From Amoebophrya sp. A120 (lineage: Eukaryota; Sar; Dinophyceae; Syndiniales; Amoebophryaceae), in contig CAJINV010000005.1 in assembly GCA_905178155.1 (NCBI GenBank), forward strand, positions 1,576,438-1,640,437: a stretch of DNA of 64,000 nt, read 5' to 3'. Numbering within the stretch: the first letter of the stretch is position 1; the number at the start of each line of letters is the position of its first letter. The notes beneath the pieces were generated by a model, which saw only the letters and a program-made list of their open reading frames with translations, was not told the origin of the DNA and searched no databases. The translations under genes were made by a program, and so were the position numbers. Below, one piece after another: positions 29,696-41,480 of the stretch.

Positions 29696-30615
29696 TCTTT
29701 CCGTTCACGTTGACTGCAGAATAGCAGTAGACAACTCAGAGCAGGATGAATCTAGATGTACTGTGTATAACAAAGCAAGGTGGTGATGTAGTGCATCACC
29801 ATCATGCTGTTTATCTTCCCTCTCAAATTAAACACAGTGACCCTCTGTTTGTGCCAAGAGCCTCCAAGCGAACTAACGCAGACTGCAGTGCAACGAAGTT
29901 ACTCGTACGGAGGACGCACGTGCAACACGGCTAATTCGCTACTTGATGCAGCTCCTGCTCCAAAACGAACCTCCTTAATAGTATGAGTATCATCAGGAGC
30001 GCAGGCCTTTTTCCTGTTTTTTTTCGTTTGCATTTATTTCTCATGTTCATGGTTTGTCTCCATCGTCGTGGTCGTATGTTAGCGTTTTCCGAAGAAAAGA
30101 GCTCACTTTGAAGCCGAGGAAGCAAAAACAAATGGTTTAAGGGCATGAGTTGTTTGCCGGAAAAACAAAAACTACAGATGCATAGTACAATTTGCTGGTA
30201 CAGTGGGTGTTGTATTGGTATTCGCCTCATTCAAATACAAGATTTTGACTCTCCTTCGTCACACCAAAATTTCCATTTTAGTTTAACAGGTTGCGGCTGG
30301 CACGACTTCTCCAGGTTGCACTGAGTTTAAGTTGGCGCCCTCCTTGTTTTGCGAATAAATTTTTTGTCTTTGTGCTTGATTAGTGTAATTATCCCTTCTC
30401 CTTCATTCGAACAAGTACTAAAAACCATAAGCATAACCATGATCAAAATAATCATCTACATCTTCTGATGAAACGGTATATAGTGTAGCTAGGTAGTCTA
30501 GTCGTCATTTGAAGAAAAAAAGCAGCAACATTTTTCCGTCAGGCTTCATCGTCTTTCGCTCCTGCATTGAAAACGCCTGGGCACCTTTAAGTTGATAGCG
30601 GAGACCACTTCATCT
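29696..30615. other. intergenic spacer
   Basis: AT-rich, with no supported gene. It separates the signal-peptide ATG at 29695 from the stop codon of the nine-exon gene. Confidence 0.5.
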
Positions 30616-33600
30616 TCACTTGGCCACCTTGGGCAAGTTGTCAAACATGGAGAGCATCTTCTTCATCTCCGTCATGCGCGACAGCATCTCGTGCTGCTGC
30701 CTCTTCGCCGACACGAGCTGGTCCTCCATGTGCGCTTTTTCCTCCTCCAGGGCCTTCAAGTCCTTCAAATAGGTCGCCAGCTGCTCGTCGTCCTTCGCCG
30801 CCTCGAGCAGGTCGGTCACAGACGCCGAGGGCTCCGGCTCCTCCAGCAAGGTGGACTGCTTCTTCAGCTCTGCCAGCTGTTTCTGCATATTCCCCAGGGA
30901 CGGTCCGCGGACTGTGGACGAGGAGCGCAGCGGCGCCGTCGTGGGGGAATCCTGCGATTTAATTTTCTTTTAACACTATTGATTCTCTTTTTCATGAGCG
31001 ACATTGAGCATCAGCATTCCAAGAAGAACGCTATATTGCATCAAATGTTTGAGTGAAGATACCTCCTCCTTATCATCCTCGTCCTCGCTGTCTTCATCGT
31101 CTTCCGGTGGAAGATATCCTGTACAAAACTATCGCACTCGTATAAATGCAGGTCTTGCATTACAAATTTCTTTGTCAAGGCAAATCAGCATTACAAATTT
31201 TATTTCTCATGCTGAGAAAATTTGTGATGCATTTATACGAGTACGATACTTTTGCAGTTCATAGAAGATCCTCGGCGTTGATCTTTTCTCCCCGGGTATA
31301 CACGGAAAAAAAAGTGTTCTTCACCGAGTCAGGTCGTGGTCTGAAGATCTTCGTAACTACAGGTGGACGAAGTAGAAAATACAAGTGGATGAACTGGTGC
31401 AGTCAGCCATGCCTCTGCGTGCCAGCACAAAAACACACTAAAAAAACCGTAGCCGTTGTCTGTTCGTGGTGTCCACACAGACCATGCTATTTCTATCTAG
31501 ATCGATGGAGCAATTGGAATTGCCATCATCTGACACGTTGGCCACTTTTCTCCTCCAGCATACCCGTCTCCCGCCATGTTGTCCGCACCAGACAGCAACT
31601 CCTTCATCACTGCTATCTTCTCCATCAGGTGCTGTAGTTTTGCGCTATTGCATTACAAATTTTCCTGAGAATCTGAACATATCTTATACATACTCATATT
31701 ACAAGCTAAACTTCTTCTATAATACGAAAAAACTAGAATGTCAACGTTGACAAGATTCGAAAATATGGATCAGGATCAGCATAGTTATACATAAAGTACT
31801 GTGCTAACTATTTGCAGCTGCATATGTTGCATAAACACTCCACAACGTGATGATGAACTGCTTAGCAGTTCAATAGTATTAAACCTTACCTTCATCTCCC
31901 CAATAGTCTCTTCCAATTCCGGGTTCTGCGCTTTCATGGCCGCAGACACCCCTGCCTGGGTTCGCGCGGACGGCTCAAACTTTTTTCCCGGAGAAGCGCC
32001 CACTACACTGCTCGGGATTCTCATCGAGGCCGGCATGGTTGCGTTCAACGACGCCGGGGCGCGGCCTGTCGGTCCCGCGGACGCAGGACGGGCGCTCATC
32101 AGGTCGGCTCGGGTCGTGTAAAATTTCTTGCCTGTTCCAGATGCGCTTGCTATCCAGGGAAAAAAGATGGCGGCCGCCACTTCAAGAGCCACTCTTCATG
32201 AGCAGAACTGCGGTCGCAGAGCGGGACTAGGTTCCTTTAATACGCTATTGGTTGCTATTCCTGTTGGCGATCAATCTGAAATAGTAAACCAAATTTCGTC
32301 TACCATGTGCCAGGAAAATTTCGGATGTAAAAACTGCACAAACTCCGACGACAAGCATGGTTCTAATATTCACGGTCAACATCTCTTTTTCCACTCCATA
32401 TTTGCCGGCACGTTGCCGCCCGAAAACAGAGCCGCAGCAGCTTCAGCGCCGCTCCCGGCCCCTGCCTGTGCGCCGGTGACCTGGGCCAGCAACTGGTGCG
32501 CCTTGTCTTCCGGGTAGATCTTCTTCAGCATTTCCAAAGCGGTCTCCCGCACGGCATCCTGTTTCGCGCTGGAGGTCGTAGCGCGGTGATAAGCCGGCGT
32601 CGTCGGCGCGGTACGGGCCCCTGTCCCGCGGTGGACTGGCGTGACGCCTGCGTTATGGTGAAACAGGAACAAGATCATGAACAACCTTGAAGCAGAAGAA
32701 GATCGTCACTTTTGAGATGAAAGCCTCCAAGCGTCTGTCTCCCTCATACAGGCAGCAGACGCAGCGTCAGATGCAGCGAGAATTTTAAACTTTGTTTACG
32801 TCGTCGTGACATTAGTCTTTAACTTTATTTTTTGTGCCTGTTTTTCGTTTTACTTTTACGTTTACCTTCGTTTTGCTTCTTCTGCGTCAATAAGTCTCGC
32901 ATCTGCGTTGCAGCCTGCTGAATAGCTTTGTTTGCCGTGTCCATCTCTCCAATCACCGCTTCTTGGGCATCGATCACCTGTATCGATTATGATAGAATTG
33001 CAGAAAAAAAATCGCATGCAAGATTCACGGCATATGTCATGCTGCAAACGCAAGCCAAAGAAGTAGATACAACTAGTTTCTGAAACTACCACCAAATTCA
33101 TGTTCTTCTTCGTGTACTATACTTTCCGCTGCTGCTCGTACATATCATGGACCGCTTTCAGCATGGCCAAACTGTGCTCCAACCGCTTTGACAGCATGTC
33201 GATGGTGGCATCCTTTTCGTCACACAGCTGCTTCAAAAGGTCCACCTCATCCTGTTTGCTCCCCGCTGCGTGCTTCTTCTCGTACGCAATGGCCTCCTCG
33301 AGCAATTTTCGGTCCTCCTCATCCAGCGTAGCACCCAGGGCGGCCTCCTCTTCCTCATCGTTCTTGCCCATCTGCTCCAGGATCGCTGTTGGGAAATTGA
33401 AACTCTTCTTTATCGAGAAGATCGAGGTTCAGGTATAAGCTATCTTGTCATCATGCTCATAAAGACACAATTTTTCAACATTTTGTCTACTTTTAGCGCG
33501 AAATCGAAATCCAAATCGTTACCTGCATACTGCGAGTCCAACTTCGTCTGAAAGGATTCAATCTGTGCCTTAATTTCCGCTTCTTCTGCTGCCAAGGCCG

Positions 33601-34379
33601 CTTGCTTTCCCTTCGACTCTTCTGCCCCCTCGAAATCGTACTTGGACGGCGAAACCTTCTCCGGACTGGCCGTTCCCGGCACGACCTTTTTCAGCACGGA
33701 CAAGCCAATCACCCAGGCTTTCAGCTCCTCCACCGTTTCAAGTCTATGCATTGCAAAAGTATCGCATTGGTGTTTCGTTTTCTTTATTGCATTCTCATAA
33801 TTCATTGATTACATCTACATACAACATGTTGAGAAATCTATTTCATATATTGCCCCGCCATTCAACAGCATTCGAAACTGCATTTTCACCTGACTCTTGT
33901 GAAGACGCGACTCTTAGGTACAACTACACAGTCTGATGCTTTTGCGCTGCCTAGCACTGCAACTGCAGCAGATCCTCGATGAAGAGCAGATTGGAATCCG
34001 GGATGGGCGTGATGGCCCCCAGGTCCGCGATGGGCACCGACACCAGGTCGCCCACTTTCACGTCGTCATCGTTGCCCACCCACGCGTCGGAAAATTGCAA
34101 ATGGTCGAGCTTCTCGCTGTCGACGCACACCACCCGCACCGAGGATTTGCTCCACTTCCCGTTCCCCAGGTACGTCTTGCTTACCATGGCCTTCGGCGCC
34201 GCAATCTTCGCGAGATAGGACTTCAGCTCTTCCCGATTTCCGCTGGAAAGATCCGCATCGTTTTCATCGTCCGCGGATAGAACGAAATCCTTCATCGAGG
34301 CGGAGCTTGCTTGTTGAGCCTTCTTACTGAAAGACGCCCCTCCGCCATAAACGTCGGAGCTGGAAAATGCCGAAGCCAT
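30616..34379 (-). CDS. nine-exon coiled-coil protein
   Basis: Exons proposed: 34379-33947, 33749-33523, 33385-33123, 32977-32866, 32647 to about 32385, 32131-31890, about 31302-31268, about 31119-31063 and 30951-30616. Six borders are GT-AG and in frame (for example cgaag|gtaaac to cgcag|gcgtca). The introns at 33750-33946 and 31120-31267 are introners. The N-terminal exon holds a compact segment, KWSKSSVRVVCVDSEKLDHL; the rest is mostly charged helix, such as AAEEAEIKAQIESFQTKL and EDRKLLEEAIAYEKK. An acidic run (DDEDSEDEDDKEE) precedes the last exon, which ends in a leucine-rich coiled coil (MEDQLVSAKRQQHEMLSRM). No catalytic domain or targeting signal is visible. A structural or cytoskeletal adaptor role is a guess. 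About 570 residues in all. Confidence 0.7.
31120..31258 (-). repeat. introner, family B, copy 1
   Basis: Interrupts the coiled-coil gene between NAEDL and PPEDDEDSE. It has inverted termini: the right end 31219-31256 (GCATTTATACGAGTACGATA) pairs with the left end (ATCGCACTCGTATAAATGC). GCATTACAAAT and ATTTGTGATGC lie inside. The inner ~100 bp are nearly identical to the copy at 62464-62585. The coding flanks share GATCTTC/GATATCTTC. Confidence 0.85.
33750..33946 (-). repeat. introner, family B-like, diverged
   Basis: First intron of the coiled-coil gene. The left end is GCATTGCAAAAGTATCGCAT; the complement of the right end is GCGCAAAAGCATCAGAC. The same GCAAAAGTATCG core opens the family B copy at 62464. 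No GT-AG pair fits. Confidence 0.6.
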
Positions 34380-35296
34380 CTTGCGATCTGTTCGATTGTG
34401 ATGATCTACCGGAGGTAAGAAGAGCAGCTCTACCTAGAGACCGAGCGCCTAGTAGCGGGGCAGGCACACGAGTCTCTTACAACTCTTCTTCTTCCTACGC
34501 AAGGAGCTTGAAATCGTATAGTGCTTAGCTACGATGAACTAGAGTTGCACTCATGGTGAAGTTTTGATATTTCTTTTCGCACTTTGATTTTTTCATCTTT
34601 TGGACAGAAACGCATTGAATCAGAGCGAGAATAAGCACAGCCTGGAATTAACCACGTACTCAAAAAGCACCCACGGTGCCGCCAAGTAAGTCAATGAAGT
34701 ACAAGCACATTGATATTAATGAGCCAGGAACGAACTCAGACTCGCGAACAGGAATCCTTGATTTGTTTGCAACGCAGATGAAGAACAAAGACAAACATAA
34801 TACTTGCAATGTTAAAGCACGTACTGTGTGCGAATGTTCATAATCTCTCTCATTATGTCAATTTGAACATGAAGAACGCAGAAAAGCAATATGAAGTACT
34901 GAACCAAGGCCTGCACCTGCGTGCTGCGTAGGAACATGAACATCAAACTAAAGTAACAGGAATGCTGGCATTGCACAACACCCAATCGGAAAGAGCGCCC
35001 GAAACAGGCTTTTGCGTGCCTGTTCTTCGTGTTCATCGTCAGATACATCAGATACTTACTCGTCACTCTATGCGTATTGGAATATTTCGACCGTAATCAG
35101 TCACAGGCTCGTCTAAGTAAGTAGTTGAGCCACCACAACGACCGGCGAAGATAGTGATCCTAGTGATACTTATCTGTGCTTCCGCTCCCCCATGATACGG
35201 GGCTTCTAGCCTTGTGGAAACATCTTCTCGCCGCGAGAAGGACAAGAGGCGTCGGCGTATGAGCCAGCTGCATCGTATCGAGGGACGACGTTCGTG
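34380..35296. other. intergenic spacer
   Basis: No supported coding sequence; short ORFs (such as 34812-35066) lack motifs. Lies between the start of the coiled-coil gene and the stop of the cryptochrome gene. Confidence 0.5.
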
Positions 35297-38200
35297 TCAG
35301 CTCCCGTCATCATCATCGTCGTCCACTACCAATAACACATCGTCATCCAGTGCAGCATCAGATTCAGACTGAGACATCATCATCCCGCAGCTGCCCACTT
35401 CCTCGTCCTCGTCTGATGAATGCACCTCGAGCTGATCCCGGTCCTCGTTCTCGTATATGTCCGAGTCCGAAATCTCGATCACTTCTATTTCGGGTCTGCT
35501 GGTGTAGTTCTCTCTTGCAATAGACGTAGCAGGGGAGGTAATTTGGACTTTATTGTCCTGTGGTCCCGCCGCCGGGGGCTGTAATGCTTTTTCGGCATCT
35601 CGTTCTTCCTCTTTCTGGACCATTTTTCCTGCAGCTGCTTCGTCCTCACTATCATCCTCTCCAGTCAGGTCAATCAACAAAGGAGGCTCCCTGTTGAGAA
35701 CATTCCCGACAAAGGCAAATCCAGGAGCGTGGGGAGGGCGTGGTCGTGTGCCAGCAGGGCCTGACTGTTGTTGATTCGCGACTGCACTATGACCACTTAT
35801 GATCCCTCGATTTTGGTTCTCATCACTGGCAACAAAACTTGCTGCAGGCTGTGGCCGTGGCACAACTAGGGCACCACTTGGTCCTGCAGCTGCCTGCTGA
35901 TTCGCCGCGGCTATCACGTTTGCGAAAATGTTATCCACCTCGCTACCACTGTTTGGTGCTGAAGATCCGACGCCCGAAGAATTTATTATTATTTTGGACT
36001 TTGACGCCTGCTGCGACGAGGAAGACCCACCACGACCTGCACTTGTTGATACAAAGAAATCGTGGGCCGTAACTGAATTCGACTTCGGCTGAAGCAGCGT
36101 CTTCGGCGCACCTGTTGATGAAGCGGTAGATGCTGCGACATGATTTTTGATGTTGATGTTGTGCTGAAGAACCCCTGCAACTTGGCTCCCGTGGTCATCT
36201 TCCTTCTTCCGGATTTTTCTGCTCAGCGCGGCTTCCACCTTCCCAAAAGAGTCATCGTCGTCCGTTCCCCCAAGTACTAGTGCGTGGTCCGAGCCTCTTT
36301 CAGGATTCGAGCTCTCATCTTCGCTCCCCGCTAGAAGATCCGGAAACATGTTGGGACGCTTGTTGCCACGAAATGCTGGCGCGTTTTTGGTGAGAGCTGC
36401 GCTGCCCAAGCCCGTTGCGAAATTCCGCACATTTTTTCTTACTGCGGTGGATTTCTTTTCCCCATTTTCGCCGAAGGAAAACACTTGCAGCTGGTTCGCC
36501 TTTGGTTTCGCTGCTCCTTTCCTCATCGGCGGCCTTTCCTCCGTCTCCGCGAACTGAAAGTCCTGCTGCTTATCATCACCCACACCCATCCTACTTCCAC
36601 CACCGTGATTCCTGTCGTTCTGCCCGGTTCTGCTACCGTGCTTCTGGACGATCTTTCTCGCCTCGCTCCGCACCGCGGTATGTTTTTTCAACGTGTGCAT
36701 CCTGTCCATGGCGTAGCGCCTGGCCAGCCGCTCGTCCGCGATCGGGAAGTTATGGTAGATCGTGTTCTCGTCCGTGAGAAAGTGTGCGTGAAAAGCCAAA
36801 ACCTGTGCCTCGAGGAGCACGCTGAGATCCTGGAGAAGCAGCTCCGTTTCTCGTTCCTGCTGTAGAACCACTTCGAGGCTTGCTTTTTCATGTTCGACGC
36901 CACTCAGGGCGGGGAACGAAGTCGGCTGCTCTTGCTTCGTTTTGTTCACAGCTGTTTTATTTCCCTTGCTTTTCTTCTGCCGGTCCTTGTGCTCCTTGTC
37001 GGCGTTCCACCAAGCGGCAGCAGCATCTGGGTCGTGCTCAGTCCGCGCCCAGGGCTGGTGGACGGATCGAGAGGGTTTCGTCTTGTCTTGCTTCTCCCTC
37101 GTCTTCGCGGCGGCCCCGGCGGCAGCCCTCGCTTTCGTTGCGGTCTTTCTCTGTCCCGCCTTCGCCTTTGGTTGTTTTTGCGCTCTTTCCAGATCGGCTG
37201 CTGCTGCGGCCCCCGCGGTGGCGTCTTTACTTATTTGCACGATTCGAACTCCGCTCCTACCATGTGCAGAAATACCTGCAGTAGTCGGAAAAACCAAAGT
37301 AGAACTTGTCGCGCCACCTACAACTCCTGTACTCGTCGTGGAACTGCTAGACAAGGAGACCCCTTGCTCGTTTGGCCGCCCATAATTATAGGCCTGCTCT
37401 CCTGTCGCGGCTGCATTTTCATTGTTCATATTATTCTTCATCGGTTCTTCACCTTCATGCGGCCGTGCCGGTAGCCACCTTTTCAAAAATCGGCCGTCGG
37501 GATCCTGGTCTTCGGACTGCTTAATCGGGTTGTAGCATCGGATCGTGTTGATGCCCGTCGTCCCGGCTTGCATCTGCACCTGCGGATAGTGAATCCCCGG
37601 CTCGTAGTCGGTGAACAGGCGTGCGAGGTGGATGGCCACCGGGCGCCAGTGCAGCCACAGGTGGAAGGTCGCGAAGCTGCACAGCATCGCGCGCATCCGA
37701 AAGTTCACCCACCCGGTCTCGGTCAGCGCCCGCATGCACCCGTCGACCATGGGGTAGCCGGTGGTGCCGGAGGCCGGGATATGATATGGGAAAATGAAAT
37801 CACCTCAGTGTTCACCATCTTGTTGCCACGGCCCCCGATTGGATACTACAATTTGTGGTCATAGTACGCCCAGTACCGCCTAGTTCTATGCAAAGGGCAA
37901 GGATAGTATAGAAGCTAAGGGAAGTACTTACCACAAAAAATACCAGGTGAAAAAATCGGTGGCGAAGAAGATGAAGATGGCTTTCGCTTTTTTTCTCTTT
38001 TGATTTTTCGCAAAGGATAACAGTGGAGAAATTTCAGCTTGTCGACAAGCACGGAACGATCTTGCTCCACTTGACCATAATGTTGACCGCTTGAAGATGA
38101 AGTTTGGATCGGTGGTATCCGTACTATCGGAAGCTTTGTCTGGGAAATAAAAAGTCCATGCGCGCTATTTGTGCCTGTCGCACTAGTGTCACTCGTCCAG

Positions 38201-40557
38201 GAAGCTGATTCACCTTCTGCTGCAGGAGCTGCGTTTTTGCGGAAAAGTTCTTCACTCTCCCGCCGTACGACAGCCACTGGATTGTTCGCCCTGAACGCAG
38301 CGGCCTTCTGCCCGTCGATGCTGCCAAGAATGGCATCGAGAAGACGCGAAGATGAAGGTGGGTGCGACGATGATGGTCCTCTCGGCATCTTTTCCCCACA
38401 GTAGAAGTTGCCAACATGTTCTTGCTCGTCCAGATGCACGTCGTTGTTTGCGTCCGCACTAGCCATAGGGTGTGCTGACGAAGCCCAAAAAGTCTTCTTC
38501 CCCGCGACCCATCCCACGGCCCACTGCGAGATCGCCACGGCCTCAGCATCCGTGATTGCGTTTTCCTCGCGGATACCATTGTAGCCCGAGTGCAGGTTGC
38601 GAAACTCCAGTAACGGTTCGTCCTCCAGCTTCTGCCCAAAGTGACAGTGCCAACGCAATCTGGACGCGAAACTGTTCAGGTCGCGGCCGTTGACCGCGGA
38701 GGGGACTGATGCAGTAGCAGTGGTCGCGCTTGTTGTTTCACTTCTACCATAATCTTGACCTTGACCTTGAGGCCGCTTGTTTCTCGTTTTGTTGTTCCCG
38801 TTTTTCTTCTCTTCCGCTATTTTCCCACGCTTTTTCTCCGTGGCTTGAAAGACTTCCCGAAGACTGATCGTGCCAAAAGCCAGGTGTGGCGACAGTCGCG
38901 CACAGCCTTCCCACGCGGTAATGGGCGAACTAATGTTGCGGCTGTAGTTGGACGCCCGTTCCGCCAGGAAGCTTTCCAGCATCCAGATCGCGTTGCGACG
39001 GCCGCCCTTCTGCAGCGCGATGCAGTGGTCATCGACAAGGTCGAAAGCGGACGGAGGCGGAAACCAGGAGGAGGACGGTGTGGAATTTGATCCTCTCGTA
39101 GAAGTTGCAACATCTTTTGCAGGAGCACCTGAGGGGGCTACAGCCCGTCCTGTCAGCCCCGTGTTCTGCAGCAGGTCTTGCGAGACCTCCTCTCTGGCAG
39201 CAGCCGGATCGTCATCTTTAGGCCGCGTCTGCTCTTTCCTGGCACAAAAACTACCGAATTGCACATCCCCGCACGCTGCGTAAACTTCCTGAAACGTCGA
39301 CGCCGCACGGTGGCTTTTGTCGCATACTTCTGTTGACGAGCGAACATTTTCATCCTCATGGGTGTTCTTCGGATGGGCATTGCATTTGTTCTCGGAGTTG
39401 TCAACACCTGTCTGCCCCTCGAGGGAGCACCCAAACCTGAATGCGGACAACCCCTGTTCTGGTACGCCGCCGGGACAGATGACCTTCCTAATGTCAAGCA
39501 CCTTTTCGCGCATGAAAATTTCCCACTGTTTTGCCCAGCCGTCTCGGTTTTTCAACCTTCGCACCACCCCGGTTTGTCGCGGCTCTCTCCACCTGATGCC
39601 GTGTGCGTCCTATGCAAGAGGACAAGTCGTAATTCATCACTTTTATATGCCGCACACATAGCAAACGCAACACAAACTTATTTTCCGGCAAGAGGCTGCA
39701 GCTCCAGGCCGACGACGACATTTGTCTTCGTGGTGATCAGTAATAAGGGAGACGAACGCCCGATAAAGTGATCTGTTTATATCGTATGGCCCCCCTTTTT
39801 CGCCGACGCCGAAACTCGCAAAAGCCCCCCTTTTTTTTTGATATGCAAAGGAAATGCAACTGAAGAGGACCTGGCCCCTATGCATTGCCACGTCGTGCGG
39901 GTGATGAAATTCAGAACTCAAATTTACACCGGATAACTTGCAAAACCTCCGAACTTTCCGGTCGCGCTGGTAGGTCCAGTAGTTCCACGTTTCTTGGTGA
40001 GAGTAGAGCGTCTGCACAGAAAACCCGTTTTCCTGGAAGGAACTCCGCAACGCTTCCAGGGTCTCCACAACTTCGCCGACTTTGAAGAACAGCTGGAGCC
40101 CTAGCAACTGCTGCAAATCCTTCTGTAATTCCCTCACGCAGTCTTGCAGAAACAAGTAGTGCCGTCGTGAGAGATCCGGACACGTTTTCCACAGCGTGGG
40201 TTCCAGAATGTAGACGGGAAGCACAAAGTCATGATCTTGCTGGATTTGTGTTCTAGTACCGGGCACTCGGGACGGAGGGAGGTTTTTGTGTACGCTACTT
40301 GGTGCGAAGTCGACGTGATGATGGCCGTCCTCTGTTTTTCCTGCTGCTGACGTTGTCGACCTCGACGCCAAGGCCTCCCAGAGCGGGGCGTGGTCGTGGA
40401 CACGGAGGTCCCGCTTGAACCACACGAGGGCGACGCGTTTCGGGTTTTTACCCGAAAAGTGTATTGCTTTGGTGCTGCTAGTACAACTGGTAGCCCCAGA
40501 TGATGAGCTGCTCGACGAGGTGGACGCGCCGGAGTTTGCGCAGGCGGGCATCAACAT
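35297..40557 (-). CDS. cryptochrome/DNA photolyase family flavoprotein with long tail
   Basis: Exons 40557 to about 39880, 39609-37932 and 37803-35297. The N-terminal antenna-type domain starts at VALVWFKRDLRVHDHAPLW (residue ~42) and contains HQETWNYWTYQRDR. Exon 2 opens RWREPRQTGVVRRLKNRDGW and carries the first half of the FAD domain: SPHLAFGTISLREVF and RLRWHCHFGQKLEDEPLLEF. Exon 3 completes it: TGYPMVDGCMRAL, TGWVNFRMRAML, LFTDYEPGIHYPQVQMQ and GTTGINTIRCYNP. The exon 2/3 border is perfect GT-AG (tgtg|gtaagt, gag|gtgatt). The first intron is non-canonical; TGCATAG occurs at both ends. Low-complexity insertions of roughly 125-150 residues interrupt the FAD domain. About 700 residues of Lys-rich then acidic tail ending in poly-Asp follow. 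Light-driven DNA repair or photosensing cannot be separated from sequence alone. Confidence 0.9.
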
Positions 40558-41480
40558 TTGCTTAGCACTTTACTTACCTCCAAGTCCACCAAAAATCACG
40601 ACTCTAGCACAAATCCGAATGGGAGCTCTAGTACTAGAGCGCAGCAAGAATGAAGAAAGCCAAGAAGTACGGGAACGGGGGATGTCCTAGTGGACGGGGT
40701 TCCCCGAGAGGGGAATCGGAATAAATCATGTACATTGCATGCGTACAATCTACAATCACGAGGTTTTGGTGAAAAAAAAAATCGGTATTTAGAATTAGAT
40801 TTACATCCAAAAATAAGTAGAAGACAGTATAGGAAAGCAAGAGGCTGAGGTCCTGGAAGATTTCTTGCGACAGCATGAGCACTCTCAGTTTCTACCGTGT
40901 GGCGATGACGATGTTGGTGTTTCGGTCACCTTCACACCCCAAGCTGCAGGTAGGACGAAGTAGAAGTACTACAACTCTTCTTCTGCTCCGCCCTTGTTTC
41001 TTGAAAGGCAAAGGAGGACTCTGGTATACGTATAGTTTCCCCACCACCTTCAGCTGTGTTGGTTCGTTTCGGATCTTCTCTTGATGATGATGATCTCGTA
41101 CTAGAAAAACCAGAGTACAATGGCGTAAAAATATGCTTATGCAGTCAAGCTGGTGCTTTATTGATTTTCAACACAAATTAATGTGTCGTTCGCCATTTCA
41201 TTCTAAATTCGTTGCGTCTTCACAATCGACCACCAGCTAACAAGAATGCAGGAGCTGCTTCAGTCGTAGTTGTACCAACGCAAGTGGCATCGACAGCACT
41301 CGACGAACACTCCACTTCGACTTCAACAAGAACACGAAGAGAAACAGATGTGCGACTTTTTTACCTACTTATTTTGCGCGCCGGCGCTGATAGATTAGTG
41401 ATGCACTTTTACTTTTGATTTTGATGCAGCTTGCTTCTTGTGCTCTAGGAGATATCGAGGAGTAGATTTTCTTTTCTTGG
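40558..41480. other. intergenic spacer
   Basis: No supported gene. It lies between the cryptochrome start and the M50 protease stop. Confidence 0.5.

Noticed and set aside
39789-39848. two G-C-rich runs in the first cryptochrome intron read as a possible introner end pair
   Set aside because: The two runs are direct, not inverted, and the segment between them is too short; the intron is non-canonical but no clear TIR was found.
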